Positions 44,195 to 53,058 of a stretch of 64,000 bases of DNA are shown here, piece after piece. Both the position numbers and the translations under genes were made by a program. The notes beneath the pieces are model-generated. The model was not told where the DNA came from and made no database searches. It worked only from the letters and a program-made list of their open reading frames with translations. The DNA is from Mycobacterium basiliense (GTDB taxonomy: Bacteria > Actinomycetota > Actinomycetes > Mycobacteriales > Mycobacteriaceae), in contig NZ_LR130759.1 of NCBI RefSeq assembly GCF_900292015.1, positions 806,001 through 870,000 of the forward strand. Reading direction: 5' to 3'. How positions within the stretch are numbered: position 1 is the stretch's first letter; the number at the start of each line of letters is the position of its first letter.

Positions 44195-45304
44195 CTATTG
44201 GTCGTTGGGGGCAGCGAACCGGCGCACCAACACCGCCCGGTCGATCTTGCCGATGCCGCGCCGCGGCAGCTCATCCACGACGTGTAACTCGCGGGGAGCT
44301 GCGGTGGCATCTAGTGCGCCTGAGACATGTGCGCGCAGCTCGTCCAACGTCGGCGCGGTGCGCTCGTCGCCGACCACAATCGCGGCGACCACGCGCTGCC
44401 CTAGCCGGTCGTCATCGAGCCCGAACACCGCGCAGTCGCGCACCGCGGGGTGGGTGGCCAGCGCGGCCTCGACGAGCGGCGGCAGCACGGTCAGCCCGCC
44501 GGTGCTGATCGCGTCGTCGGCCCGGCCCAGGACGCTCAGCGCGCCCGAATCATCCAGCACGCCAAGATCATCGGTACGAAACCAGCCCGGTTCGGCGAAC
44601 GGGTTAGGGACAACCGGATTGCGATAGCCCTGGGCCAGTATGGGACCGCCGATCATGATGCGGCCATCGGTACGGACACGCAGGTTCACCCCGTCGAGGG
44701 GTACACCGTCATAAACGCAGCCGCCCGCGGTTTCGCTCATGCCGTAGGTGCGAACGACCCTGATGCCGGCGGCGGTTGCCGCGTCCAGCACCGGTCGTGG
44801 GGCGGGTCCGCCGCCAAGCAGCACCGCGTCCAATGTCGCCAGTGCGGCGGCCGCCGCCGGGTCAGCGAGCGCCTTGGCCAGCTGAGCGGCCACCAGCGAT
44901 GTGTATCGTCGGCCGGAGTCCAATTTCGCTATTGCCCTAGGTAATTCGGTGATGTCGAAGCCCGCCGAGACGTCCAGTTCGACGGGAACGGTGCCGGCCA
45001 GGGCGCTGCGAATCAGCACCTGCAGACCGGCAATGTGAAACGGTGGCACCGCCAGTAACCAGCTGCCCGCGCCGCCGAGACGGTGGTGGGTGGCCGCTGC
45101 ACTGGCGAGCAACGCCTCCGCGGTCAGCAGCGCGCCCTTGGGTATACCCGTGGTTCCTGAGGTGGTGACCACCAGCGCCACCTCGTCGCCGATGTCTTCG
45201 CCCACCCGCAATGCGCCCGACAGCTCGGATTCATGCCCCGCCGGCAATGCGACCAGGGCCGGATCGCGGCCATCCAGAACGCGTTGCAGGGCGGGCAGCA
45301 GCAA
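44195..45304 (-). CDS. menE: o-Succinylbenzoate-CoA ligase
   Basis: A 369-residue ANL-superfamily enzyme activating o-succinylbenzoate to its CoA ester in menaquinone synthesis. It has the AMP-binding P-loop VTTSGTTGIPKGALL, TYGMSETAGGCVYDG (A5) and RTDDLGVLDDSGALSVLGRADDAI (A7/A8), and ends with GIGKIDRAVLVRRF carrying the catalytic Lys. It is shorter than general acyl-CoA ligases, as in M. tuberculosis MenE (362). No ATG or GTG lies near the N-terminus; the TTG at 45304 is the best start. Homology may continue a few residues upstream. Confidence 0.93.
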   Translation of the reverse strand: MLLPALQRVLDGRDPALVALPAGHESELSGALRVGEDIGDEVALVVTTSGTTGIPKGALLTAEALLASAAATHHRLGGAGSWLLAVPPFHIAGLQVLIRSALAGTVPVELDVSAGFDITELPRAIAKLDSGRRYTSLVAAQLAKALADPAAAAALATLDAVLLGGGPAPRPVLDAATAAGIRVVRTYGMSETAGGCVYDGVPLDGVNLRVRTDGRIMIGGPILAQGYRNPVVPNPFAEPGWFRTDDLGVLDDSGALSVLGRADDAISTGGLTVLPPLVEAALATHPAVRDCAVFGLDDDRLGQRVVAAIVVGDERTAPTLDELRAHVSGALDATAAPRELHVVDELPRRGIGKIDRAVLVRRFAAPNDQ

Positions 45305-45348
45305 TGCGATAGCGCGGCCGGCGGGGACGCTGAGCGCCCGCAGAACGG

Positions 45349-45645
45349 CTATGCGCGGTCCTCGAGGGCGTCATCGAACGGCCAGCCATTGGCGGCCAGC
45401 CGCGCCCGCACCCGCTCGACATCTTCCGGTGACGGGAGTTCGTCGGTGATTTGGGTGATCACCACGCCGATGTCGATCTTGTCGAACTCGCCGCGCCGCA
45501 TCAGCTCGTTGGCGACGGCCTTGACATCGTCATTGGTCAGCCGGCGCGCCAGCAGGGCAAGGAGGGCAAAGGAGTCGGTCGGGGGAACGCCTTCGGGATA
45601 GCCCGCGCGCAGCCACGACACGACCGAGGTAAGGAATCGATTCAC
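45349..45645 (-). CDS. DUF3349 protein (Rv0543c-like)
   Basis: A 98-residue all-alpha cytosolic protein. MNRFLTSVVSWLRAGYPEGVPPTDSF opens a DUF3349 domain, with LARRLTNDDVKAVANELMRRGEFDKIDIGVVITQITDELPSPEDVERVRARL following. M. tuberculosis Rv0543c (100 residues) has a known NMR/crystal fold but no assigned function. It lies 44 bases upstream of menE in the same direction. Confidence 0.88.
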   Translation of the reverse strand: MNRFLTSVVSWLRAGYPEGVPPTDSFALLALLARRLTNDDVKAVANELMRRGEFDKIDIGVVITQITDELPSPEDVERVRARLAANGWPFDDALEDRA

Positions 45646-45704
45646 GCCGTTACAACTTCCCGTTCAGCCCGTGAGCGAACCATAAGCCAGGGATACACTT
45701 GACG

Positions 45705-45992
45705 TTACTTGGTTTTCGCTCCCAGGATGGCCCAACCGGTGTGATGTGCGATGAAGTCGCGGGCGATGTAGAGCACCCCGAGAACGACCACCGCGAGAAT
45801 GAGTGCGAAGATCACCCACCCGAGCGTGACCGATACCGTGCGTCGCAGTGACGGGCTACTCGCACCGACGCCATCAGCCCCGACGGCCTGCAGCCGCACC
45901 CCGAGGGCAAAGAGTGCCGGCAGGCCAGCCCCCGCCAGCAGGCTGAAGATCAGGATCTTCGCCGTGGCCGCGTAGTTGAACCAATGATTCAT
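45705..45992 (-). CDS. Small membrane protein (Rv0544c-like)
   Basis: A 95-residue protein with two membrane helices, about residues 10-32 (KILIFSLLAGAGLPALFALGVRL) and 52-77 (TLGWVIFALILAVVVLGVLYIA). The C-terminus is short and basic. Its start overlaps the pitA stop by 4 bases, suggesting it is an accessory partner of the phosphate transporter, as Rv0544c is beside Rv0545c. No catalytic motif is present. Confidence 0.85.
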   Translation of the reverse strand: MNHWFNYAATAKILIFSLLAGAGLPALFALGVRLQAVGADGVGASSPSLRRTVSVTLGWVIFALILAVVVLGVLYIARDFIAHHTGWAILGAKTK

Positions 45993-47254
45993 GATGGGTT
46001 CCCCGCCGCAAGCGTGTCGTCGGCGCCCAAGTGTGGTAGCTGACCGTTTGCTTCAGGTGGTGCCGGTGGCGCCGGTGGTTGTCGGTCATGGAACGGAGGG
46101 ACGCTTTTGCTCGACCCGTCCAATCCCGCCGTCAGGCTGCCTTCCCAGTCGGCATTGACGTTGGTGTGGTTGACCGTCGCCCGCCGCGACCGCAGCCAGA
46201 TGGCGGTAGCGACCACGCACAGCAAGGTGAAGCCAATTATCGCGCCGGGGTATCCGCCGATGAAGTGCACGAGCCAGTAGGTGATTGCCCCGACCAGGCC
46301 GGCCAACGGCAGGGTGATCAGCCATGCGGCCACCATCCGGCCGGCCACTCCCCAGCGCACCTCGGCGCCGGGTTTGCCGACGCCGCTACCCAGTACGGAT
46401 CCGGTGGCGACCTGGGTGGTCGACAACGCGTAGCCGAAGTGCGCGGACAACAGGATGACGGCGGCCGAGGACGCCTCGGCGGCCATGCCCTGGGGAGGTT
46501 TGATCTCGACCAGCCCCTTGCCCAGGGTCCTGATGATGCGCCAGCCACCGAGATAGGTACCCCCGGCCATGGCAAGGGCGCAGGACACGATGACCCACAG
46601 GGGCGGCATCACGGCGGTGGTGCTGACCGCTCCGTAGGACATCAGGGCCAGAAAGATCACGCCCATCGTCTTCTGCGCATCGTTGGTGCCGTGGGCCAGC
46701 GAGACCAGCGACGCCGAGCCGATCTGGCCGTGCCGGAAGCCGCCTTCGGTGCGCTTTTCCGAAACGCCACGGGTGATCCTGTAGACCAGCCAGGTGCCGA
46801 TCGCCCCGACGAGCGTGGCCAGCAGCGCGGCCACCACGGCCGGCACGATCACCTTGGACACCACGCCGCTCCAGATCACGCCGCGACCGCCGACAGCGGC
46901 GATGGTGGCCCCGACGATGCCGCCGATCAATGCGTGTGACGAACTCGACGGGATGCCCAGTAGCCAGGTCAGCAGATTCCACACGATCCCGCCGACCAGG
47001 CCCGCGAACACCAGCTCCAGCGTCACCAGATTGGCGTCGATGAGACCTTTAGCGATAGTGGCCGCCACGGCGGTGGACAAAAACGCTCCCACCAGGTTCA
47101 ACACGGCCGAAAGGATGACCGCGGTCCGGGGCGCCAGGGCGCCACTGGCGATCGAGGTTGCCATGGCGTTGCCGGTGTCGTGGAAACCGTTGGTGAAGTC
47201 GAATGCCAACGCCGTGATGACGACGATGATCAAGAGGAACAAGTCGATGTTCAC
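45989..47254 (-). CDS. pitA: Low-affinity inorganic phosphate transporter
   Basis: A 421-residue PiT-family permease with about ten helices. The duplicated PiT signature appears as FDFTNGFHDTGNAMATSIASGAL near the N-terminus and SLAHGTNDAQKTMGVIFLAL in the middle. VWNLLTWLLGIPSSSSHALIGGIVGA is the PiT-conserved serine-rich motif. A variable cytoplasmic tail follows the last helix. It imports phosphate as a metal-phosphate complex by proton symport. M. tuberculosis PitA is 417 residues. Confidence 0.95.
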   Translation of the reverse strand: MNIDLFLLIIVVITALAFDFTNGFHDTGNAMATSIASGALAPRTAVILSAVLNLVGAFLSTAVAATIAKGLIDANLVTLELVFAGLVGGIVWNLLTWLLGIPSSSSHALIGGIVGATIAAVGGRGVIWSGVVSKVIVPAVVAALLATLVGAIGTWLVYRITRGVSEKRTEGGFRHGQIGSASLVSLAHGTNDAQKTMGVIFLALMSYGAVSTTAVMPPLWVIVSCALAMAGGTYLGGWRIIRTLGKGLVEIKPPQGMAAEASSAAVILLSAHFGYALSTTQVATGSVLGSGVGKPGAEVRWGVAGRMVAAWLITLPLAGLVGAITYWLVHFIGGYPGAIIGFTLLCVVATAIWLRSRRATVNHTNVNADWEGSLTAGLDGSSKSVPPFHDRQPPAPPAPPEANGQLPHLGADDTLAAGNPS

Positions 47255-47351
47255 AGTGCCTGATTCTGCTGGTCGGGGTATTCCATTGTCGAACCGGGAA
47301 ATCCAAGAATCGCGGGTGTATCGGGAGTCGTCGCCAGATGTTACCTAGCAG

Positions 47352-47759
47352 TTAACCGTCGGTTCCCTGCCGTTCACCTCGGGTGTCCGCACGGAGCGGA
47401 TGACCTCGGGGAACCTCGAGGAAAATCAGCGTGATTCCGTCCGGATCGGTCACATGCATCTCGTAGAGGCCCCATGGCTCGCGGCGTGCTTCACGGGTGA
47501 TCGATACGCCCCGGCCAATGAGCTCCGCCTGGGTGGCCTCGACGTCGCGGACCTGCAGCCACAGCGCTCCGGGAAAGGGTCCGTGGGACTGGTCGGGATT
47601 GCCGTAGCCGGCCAGCTCGAGCAATGACTGTCCGGCGAAAAGCACTGTCCCGCCAGGATATTCGCGTGCGATCGCCAAACCAATGCGGTCGCGATAGAAG
47701 GTCAACGACTTCTCATAGTCCACCGGTCGGAGCAGCATCCGGCTGGCCAGAATCTCCAT
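47352..47759 (-). CDS. Glyoxalase/VOC superfamily protein (Rv0546c-like)
   Basis: A 135-residue single VOC domain: MLLRPVDYEKSLTFYRDRIGLAIARE, then LFAGQSLLELAGYG, LWLQVRDVEATQAELIGRGVSI and MHVTDPDGITLIFLEVP. It may bind a metal and act as an isomerase, lyase or dioxygenase; the substrate is unknown. The ATG at 47759 gives MEILASRMLL; the open frame upstream belongs to the neighbouring gene's antiframe. Its start is 13 bases after the stop of the mycothiol-type gene. Confidence 0.85.
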   Translation of the reverse strand: MEILASRMLLRPVDYEKSLTFYRDRIGLAIAREYPGGTVLFAGQSLLELAGYGNPDQSHGPFPGALWLQVRDVEATQAELIGRGVSITREARREPWGLYEMHVTDPDGITLIFLEVPRGHPLRADTRGERQGTDG

Positions 47760-47772
47760 GGCTTCGTGTCTA

Positions 47773-48402
47773 TCACGTCGGGGCGCATCGGCTTCGCAGG
47801 ATTTGCACCCCCGGGCCGGTGAGGTCGTCACAGCCGGCCGCGCGGCCGGTGGTCGCGAGCAACAGCGCCAACAGGGGGCCCTGGACGGGCTGGCCTTGCC
47901 CGTGCTTCCAGTCGTCGTCGGTGGCTTCCAGCGCAAGCCCCGATACGCGCCTTTTCGCGCCGATGAGCAGATTGGAGCCCTGGTAGAAGTCGATGACCTG
48001 GCGCACCGTCCCCGGCGCATAGGTGTGCGATATGCCCAGCGGAGTGCGCACGTCGGCGCCGTGGATCACGATCTCGCCCAACCAGGAGACCTTGGGCCCG
48101 GGCGGCGCGGAGGTGGAGTGCTGCAGGCTGCGGAACTTTTGGAGGGTTTCCGCCGGATCGGCGCCGCGGTGTTTGGCCAGCTGACCCTTGGCGAATTTCT
48201 CGAAGTTGAAACCGGCGCCGGCCATGCCGAGGAAGAACTTGGCCGGATTCAGCGACGCGGTTGCGCATAGGTGCGCGACGATGTCGCGCACCGTCCACCC
48301 CGCGCACAACGATGGGGTGTCCCACTGCGATGGCGTCAACGTCGCCAGGTCATCGGCAAGGGCGCCGCGCTCGGTCGCAATGGTGGTCCAGGCATCGGCC
48401 AT
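47773..48402 (-). CDS. Maleylpyruvate isomerase-family (DinB-like) protein
   Basis: A 209-residue protein of the mycothiol-dependent maleylpyruvate isomerase/TIGR03083 group. The N-terminal domain reads LADDLATLTPSQWDTPSLCAGWTVRDIVAHLCATASL, with the conserved CAGWTVRD(I/V)xAHL signature whose His is a metal ligand. The second half has EIVIHGADVRTPLG, carrying further ligands. The exact reaction is unknown. The ATG at 48402 has AGGAG six to ten bases upstream. I do not recall this gene between Rv0546c and Rv0547c in M. tuberculosis. Confidence 0.85.
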   Translation of the reverse strand: MADAWTTIATERGALADDLATLTPSQWDTPSLCAGWTVRDIVAHLCATASLNPAKFFLGMAGAGFNFEKFAKGQLAKHRGADPAETLQKFRSLQHSTSAPPGPKVSWLGEIVIHGADVRTPLGISHTYAPGTVRQVIDFYQGSNLLIGAKRRVSGLALEATDDDWKHGQGQPVQGPLLALLLATTGRAAGCDDLTGPGVQILRSRCAPT

Positions 48403-48430
48403 AGCTAGCTCCTCGGCTGGTGGGCGTCGT

Positions 48431-49318
48431 TCAGCTGGTCGTCGTGTCCTCTTGGCGTCGCTGCATGAGGGCATTCACCCAGCGCGGTCCGACGGTGTTC
48501 AGTGCCTTGGCCGCAAGGGCGATCCGCGGTGCCACCCGTACCGGCCGGGTGCGCGCGGCGGTGACCATCCACTGGGCCGCTTCGTGGGGAGTTAGGGCGG
48601 GCATCCCCTGGTAGGCCTTCGTCGGCGCGATCATCGGAGTGGACACCAGCGGGTAGTAGAGCGTGGTCGAGTGCACGCCCCGTCGGCCCCACTCGGTTTC
48701 AATGGTCCGGCTCACCGCCGACAGTGCAGCCTTGGACGCGTTGTACACCGAGAACAGCGGAGAGGCTTCGGTCAATACCCCCCAGGTGGTGACGTTGATG
48801 ATGTGGCCGTCGCCGCGCTCGAGCATCCCCGGCGCGAACCCGCGGACCAGCCGCAACGGCGCGTAGTAATTGAGCACCGTGGTCCGTTCGACGTCGTGCC
48901 AGCGCTGCAGCGATTCGGCTAACGGCCGCCGGATGGAGCGGGCGGCGTTGTTGATCAGAATGTCGACGCCGCCGACGCGCTTTTCGACGTCGGCGACCAG
49001 CGCGTCGATGGCGCCCAGGTCGGAAAGATCGCAGGGCACCGACATCGCGGTGCCGCCACCGGTGGTGATGCGATCAGCCACCGCGTCCAGCAGATCCCTG
49101 CGGCGGGCGACGACGATCACGGTGGCGCCCTGCCCGGCGAACTGCTCGGCGGCCGCCTCGCCGATGCCCGACGAGGCGCCGGTGATCAGAACCCGCTTGC
49201 CGTCGAGGTCGATCGGCTTAATCGGCGGCCGGTTGCCGAACAGTTGCGGCGCGACCGGCGGGCGCATGCCGGCCAGTGTGATGTGGTCGGTCAACCGGCG
49301 CAGCGGACTCTTGCTCAC
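48431..49318 (-). CDS. Short-chain dehydrogenase/reductase (Rv0547c-like)
   Basis: A 295-residue classical SDR. The NAD(P) motif VLITGASSGIGEAAAEQFA is near residue 43, DILINNAARSIRRPL follows, and the active site is TEASPLFSVYNASKAALSAVSRTIETE (Ser-x-Tyr-x3-Lys, YNASK). The 40-residue N-terminal extension (PPVAPQLFGNRPPIKPID) is shared with Rv0547c. The cofactor is probably NADP(H) (Arg in VVARRRDLLD). The substrate is unknown. It has a GTG start. Confidence 0.9.
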   Translation of the reverse strand: MSKSPLRRLTDHITLAGMRPPVAPQLFGNRPPIKPIDLDGKRVLITGASSGIGEAAAEQFAGQGATVIVVARRRDLLDAVADRITTGGGTAMSVPCDLSDLGAIDALVADVEKRVGGVDILINNAARSIRRPLAESLQRWHDVERTTVLNYYAPLRLVRGFAPGMLERGDGHIINVTTWGVLTEASPLFSVYNASKAALSAVSRTIETEWGRRGVHSTTLYYPLVSTPMIAPTKAYQGMPALTPHEAAQWMVTAARTRPVRVAPRIALAAKALNTVGPRWVNALMQRRQEDTTTS

Positions 49319-49354
49319 ACGTCGGCAGTCTAGTTTCGCCGCGTGGCGCGCTAT

Positions 49355-50257
49355 CTAGAAGTACCGTGGAAACGGGCCATAGTCGGGCGGGCGCTTCTGT
49401 AGGAACGCGTCACGGCCCTCGACGGCTTCGTCGGTCATGTACGCCAACCGGGTGGCCTCGCCGGCGAATAGTTGCTGACCCACCAGCCCGTCGTCGAGCA
49501 GGTTGAACGCAAACTTCAGCATCCGCTGCGCCTGAGGCGATTTAGCGTTGATGGCCGCCGCCCAGTCCAGTCCTACCCGCTCCAACTCCGCGTGCTCGAC
49601 GACCTCGTTCACCGCGCCCATTCGATGCATCTGCTCGGCGCTGTACGGCCGGCCCAGAAAGAAGATCTCGCGGGCGAACTTCTGGCCCACCTGGCGGGCC
49701 AGGTATGCGCTGCCGTAGCCGCCGTCGAAGCTGCCGACGTCGGCGTCGGTTTGTTTGAAGCGGGCGTGCTCGCGGCTGGCCAGGGTGAGGTCGCAGACCA
49801 CATGCAGGCTATGCCCACCACCCGCCGCCCAGCCGTTGACCAGGCAGATAACCACCTTGGGCATGAACCGGATCAGCCGTTGGACCTCCAGGATGTGCAG
49901 CCGGCCGGCGCGCGCGACGTCGACGGTGTCCGCGGTGTCGCCGCTGGCGTACTGGTAGCCGCTACGTCCACGGATTCGTTGGTCGCCGCCGGAGCAGAAT
50001 GCCCAACCACCGTCTTTCGGGGACGGTCCGTTGCCGGTCAATAGCACCACGCCGACGTCGGGTGACATCCGAGCGTGGTCGAGTACCCGATACAGCTCAT
50101 CGACGGTGTGCGGGCGAAACGCATTGCGCACTTCGGGACGGTCAAATGCCACCCGGACGGTGGCGTCGGTGACATGACGGTGGTAGCTGATGTCGGTCAG
50201 ATCGTCGAAGCCGTCGACCAGTCTCCATACCTGGGCGTCAAAGGGGTTGTCATTCAA
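49355..50257 (-). CDS. menB: 1,4-dihydroxy-2-naphthoyl-CoA synthase
   Basis: A 300-residue crotonase-fold enzyme closing the naphthoquinone ring. It has VAFDRPEVRNAFRPHTVDEL, the oxyanion-hole segment GWAFCSGGDQRIRGRSGYQYASGD, KVVICLVNGWAAGGGHSLHVVCDLTLAS and TDADVGSFDGGYGSAYLARQVG (catalytic Asp), ending in FLQKRPPDYGPFPRYF. M. tuberculosis MenB has 314 residues. Here the only reasonable start is the TTG at 50257 (MNDNPFDAQVW), overlapping the TGA of the upstream gene (TTGA). Homology to the M. tuberculosis N-terminus continues a few codons upstream (GRSSTAL). Confidence 0.94.
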   Translation of the reverse strand: MNDNPFDAQVWRLVDGFDDLTDISYHRHVTDATVRVAFDRPEVRNAFRPHTVDELYRVLDHARMSPDVGVVLLTGNGPSPKDGGWAFCSGGDQRIRGRSGYQYASGDTADTVDVARAGRLHILEVQRLIRFMPKVVICLVNGWAAGGGHSLHVVCDLTLASREHARFKQTDADVGSFDGGYGSAYLARQVGQKFAREIFFLGRPYSAEQMHRMGAVNEVVEHAELERVGLDWAAAINAKSPQAQRMLKFAFNLLDDGLVGQQLFAGEATRLAYMTDEAVEGRDAFLQKRPPDYGPFPRYF

Positions 50258-50946
50258 GGCTGTTGAACTCCGTCCTGGTCGATGGTGAGATCTCCGCAGC
50301 TGATGGTCTCTGCCGAGGTCACCACTGGGTCCTGCGCGGAAACGGCGGTGAGGGTGTCTGACCGCCCGATGGTGGCCAGGGTGCCGTTGAGGTTGATCTC
50401 GGTGCGGCGCACCGTCCATAGCTCGCCGTCCTGCAATGCCTGCAGGCCGACCAGCCGGCGACCGGCACCAAGCTTGCTGCAACCGATCCCGGTCCCGTTG
50501 CCCGCCAAGTTCTCCAGATCGAACCGGAACGGCTGGCCATCGTGGCTGGCGACAACGGTTTGCAGCCGGCACTCGGCGAACGCGTATAGGCCGGCGCTGC
50601 GGCCGTCACTGACAATGACTTGGTGAGCGCCGTTGTTCTCGGCATCAATAGCCAAGGCACGCAACGGAATCGGACTCGCCGATAATATCGGTTGGGCGGT
50701 GTTCGTTCCGCTGGCGGTGCTGATTCCGACCAGCCGCTCGAGGGACCCGTCGGATTTCGGCAGCAGCCCGATCCACAACGTGTCCGGCCGGCCGTCGCCG
50801 TCGAGATCACCGACCTGCCGTTCATTGGCATCGACCGGAGGAGGTGGGCCGCCCGGCGGGCAGCCCGCTGCGGCGAAGGACCGCGCCGGCGCCGGCGCGC
50901 CGACGCAGGCGGCCACCAGCAATGACACCAGCACCACGCGTCGCAT
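50254..50946 (-). CDS. Secreted FG-GAP/VCBS-like protein of unknown function
   Basis: A 230-residue exported protein. The signal peptide is RRVVLVSLLVAACVGAPAPARSFAA. Mature residues include ERQVGDLDGDGRPDTLWIGLL, an Asp-rich calcium-loop pattern (DxDGDGxxD) typical of FG-GAP/VCBS repeats. Five cysteines may form disulfides. The ATG start is at 50946 and the 3' end overlaps the menB TTG. In M. tuberculosis this position holds vapB3-vapC3, so the locus differs. Similar secreted proteins occur in mycobacteria; the function is unknown. Confidence 0.75.
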   Translation of the reverse strand: MRRVVLVSLLVAACVGAPAPARSFAAAGCPPGGPPPPVDANERQVGDLDGDGRPDTLWIGLLPKSDGSLERLVGISTASGTNTAQPILSASPIPLRALAIDAENNGAHQVIVSDGRSAGLYAFAECRLQTVVASHDGQPFRFDLENLAGNGTGIGCSKLGAGRRLVGLQALQDGELWTVRRTEINLNGTLATIGRSDTLTAVSAQDPVVTSAETISCGDLTIDQDGVQQP

Positions 50947-50950
50947 CCGA

Positions 50951-51406
50951 CTAGACCGGCTCGAAACGGAACACGGCGCAACGCCCGGTCAAGGCGGCAA
51001 ACTCTTCGGGATGCCCGTCTTTGACCAGTCCACACCGCTTGATGAAGCCGACACCGGTGGGCACCTCGGGGGGAAAAGCGCGCAACAGCGGTTTGGCTTC
51101 GTCGCTCGAGAGTTCCACCATCCGGACGCGTTCGGGCTTGCGGCCGCGGGTCAGCGTGACTTCGTTGGGGGCGCGGACGTTGCGCACCCAGTCTGCGCCC
51201 GGGAAGCCCCCCACAACGTAGCGCTTGCCGTCCACCGTCATCGGCGCGATTGGCGTCGACCGCAGGACTCCGGACGTGCGCCCCGGCACGGCCAATACCA
51301 CCGGACTTTCGCCCCCGAAGCTCATTCCGAGCCGCGACAGTCGGATACGAACCTTGTTCGCCGGTTTCAGCCACCACGGTGGCTTGATCCGTTCGCCGTC
51401 ACCCAT
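50951..51406 (-). CDS. Deazaflavin (F420)-dependent nitroreductase-family protein
   Basis: A 151-residue split-barrel protein of the DUF385/Ddn family: WWLKPANKVRIRLSRLG, VVLAVPGRTSGVLRSTPIAPM (F420-binding region), RYVVGGFPGADWVRNVRAPNEVTLTRG. Such enzymes reduce quinones or nitro compounds with F420H2. Position between fadD8 and menB suggests, but does not show, a quinone-related role. The ATG at 51406 (MGDGERIKPPWW) is chosen. It ends 5 bases before the secreted protein gene. It is not in the homologous M. tuberculosis locus as I recall it. Confidence 0.85.
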   Translation of the reverse strand: MGDGERIKPPWWLKPANKVRIRLSRLGMSFGGESPVVLAVPGRTSGVLRSTPIAPMTVDGKRYVVGGFPGADWVRNVRAPNEVTLTRGRKPERVRMVELSSDEAKPLLRAFPPEVPTGVGFIKRCGLVKDGHPEEFAALTGRCAVFRFEPV

Positions 51407-51446
51407 GAGGGTCACAATAACGAGCACGCTCTCGCCGGACGGGTTG

Positions 51447-53048
51447 CTATCCGACGGCGCGGCCGGCGCCCTCCCAGAATCGTGCGCGCACGGCCTTCTT
51501 GTCCGGTTTTCCCAACCCCGTCAGCGGCAGCGAATCAACGATCACCACGCGTTTTGGCGACTGCACCGAGCCCTTGCGGTCCTTGACCGCGGACTGGATC
51601 TCGGCGGTCATGGTCTGGATCGCGGCGTCATCGCGGGCTGCGTCGGCGCGCAACACCACCACGGCGGTCACAGCCTCGCCCCACTTCTCGTCGGGTGCTC
51701 CGACCACACACACCTGCGCGACCGCGGGATGCTCGGCGACCACGTCTTCTACCTCACGAGGAAACACGTTGAAACCGCCGGTGACGATCATGTCCTTGAC
51801 CCGGTCCACGATGTAGTAGAAGCCGTCCTCGTCCTCGCGGGCCATGTCGCCGGTGTGCAGCCAGCCGTCCTTAAACGTGTCGGCCGTGGCCTCCGGCAGA
51901 TTCCAATAGCCGCCGGCCAGCAATGGTCCGCTGACGCAAATCTCGCCCGGCTCACCCTGCGGCACCGGCTTGCCGTCCTCGCTCAGCAACGCGACCCGCG
52001 CGAACAGGGTCGGGCGCCCGCAGGAGGTGAGCCGCTTCTCGTCATGCTCGCCCTTGGGCAGGTAGGTGATCACCATCGGCGCCTCGGATTGCCCGTAGTA
52101 CTGGGCGAAAATCGGGCCGAACCGGCGGATTGCCTCGGCCAGCCGTACCGGATTGATCGCCGAAGCGCCGTAGTAGACGGTCTCCAACGACGACAGGTCC
52201 CGGGTGTGTGAATCCGGGTGGTCCATCAACGCATACAGCATCGACGGCACCAGCATGGTTGCGGTAATCCTTTGCTCTTCAATAACTCTCAGCACCTCGG
52301 CCGGGTCGAACTTGGCTAGCACGATCATCTCGCCGCCCTTGATCAGGGTGGGGGTGAAGAATGCCGCGCCGGCGTGTGAGAGTGGCGTGCACATCAAGAA
52401 CCGGGGGTTGTCCGGCCACTCCCATTCGGCCAGCTGAATCGCGGTCATGGTGGAAATCGACTGGGCGGTGCCCATCACGCCCTTGGGTTTTCCGGTGGTG
52501 CCGCCGGTATAGGTCAGGCCGATGACCTGGTCCGGCGGCAGATCGGCCGCCACCAGCGGCTGTGGCTGATACTTGGCCGCTTCGGCCGACAGATCGATCG
52601 CCACACCCCTGAGCGCCTCCGGGACCGGCCCGATGGTCAGGATCTGCTGGAGCGAGTCCACCTTCTCCAGCAGCCCCAGCGCGCGCTCCACGAACATCGG
52701 GTTGGGGTCGATGATCAGTGAGCTGATCCCGGCATCGGAGAGTACGTACGCGTGATCGTCGAGGGACCCGAGCGGATGCAACGCGGTGCGCCGATAGCCC
52801 CGGGCCTGGCCGGCCCCGATGATCATCAGCACTTCGGGGCGGTTGAGCGACAGCAGGCCAACCGCGACGCCGGTGCCGGCGCCCAGCGCCTCGAAGGCCT
52901 GGATGTACTGGCTGACCCGGTCGGCCAGCTGACCGCCGGTCAGTGTGGTGTCACCGAGGAACAGCACCGGTTTGTTCGTGTGGCGCTTGAGCGCGCCCAC
53001 CAGCAGATGGCCGTTGTGCGTTGGGTTGCGTAACAACTTGTCACTCAT
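51447..53048 (-). CDS. fadD8: Fatty-acyl-CoA/acyl-AMP ligase (FadD8-like)
   Basis: A 533-residue ANL-family ligase. The P-loop is LTYTGGTTGKPKGVMG, followed by QYYGQSEAPMVITYL (A5), DGWLHTGDMAREDEDGFYYIVDRVKDMIVTGGFNVFPREVE (A7/A8) and LGKPDKKAVRARFW with the C-terminal catalytic Lys. It has no FAAL-type insertion, so it should form acyl-CoA. M. tuberculosis FadD8 is 571 residues, with a longer N-terminus. The region upstream carries a KstR-like box. Confidence 0.92.
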   Translation of the reverse strand: MSDKLLRNPTHNGHLLVGALKRHTNKPVLFLGDTTLTGGQLADRVSQYIQAFEALGAGTGVAVGLLSLNRPEVLMIIGAGQARGYRRTALHPLGSLDDHAYVLSDAGISSLIIDPNPMFVERALGLLEKVDSLQQILTIGPVPEALRGVAIDLSAEAAKYQPQPLVAADLPPDQVIGLTYTGGTTGKPKGVMGTAQSISTMTAIQLAEWEWPDNPRFLMCTPLSHAGAAFFTPTLIKGGEMIVLAKFDPAEVLRVIEEQRITATMLVPSMLYALMDHPDSHTRDLSSLETVYYGASAINPVRLAEAIRRFGPIFAQYYGQSEAPMVITYLPKGEHDEKRLTSCGRPTLFARVALLSEDGKPVPQGEPGEICVSGPLLAGGYWNLPEATADTFKDGWLHTGDMAREDEDGFYYIVDRVKDMIVTGGFNVFPREVEDVVAEHPAVAQVCVVGAPDEKWGEAVTAVVVLRADAARDDAAIQTMTAEIQSAVKDRKGSVQSPKRVVIVDSLPLTGLGKPDKKAVRARFWEGAGRAVG

Positions 53049-53058
53049 GTGGCAAGAC

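Noticed and set aside
44074..44627. Plus-strand ORFs opposite menE and the Rv0541c-like gene
   Set aside because: Ser/Arg/Thr-rich antisense shadows with no ribosome binding site or homology.
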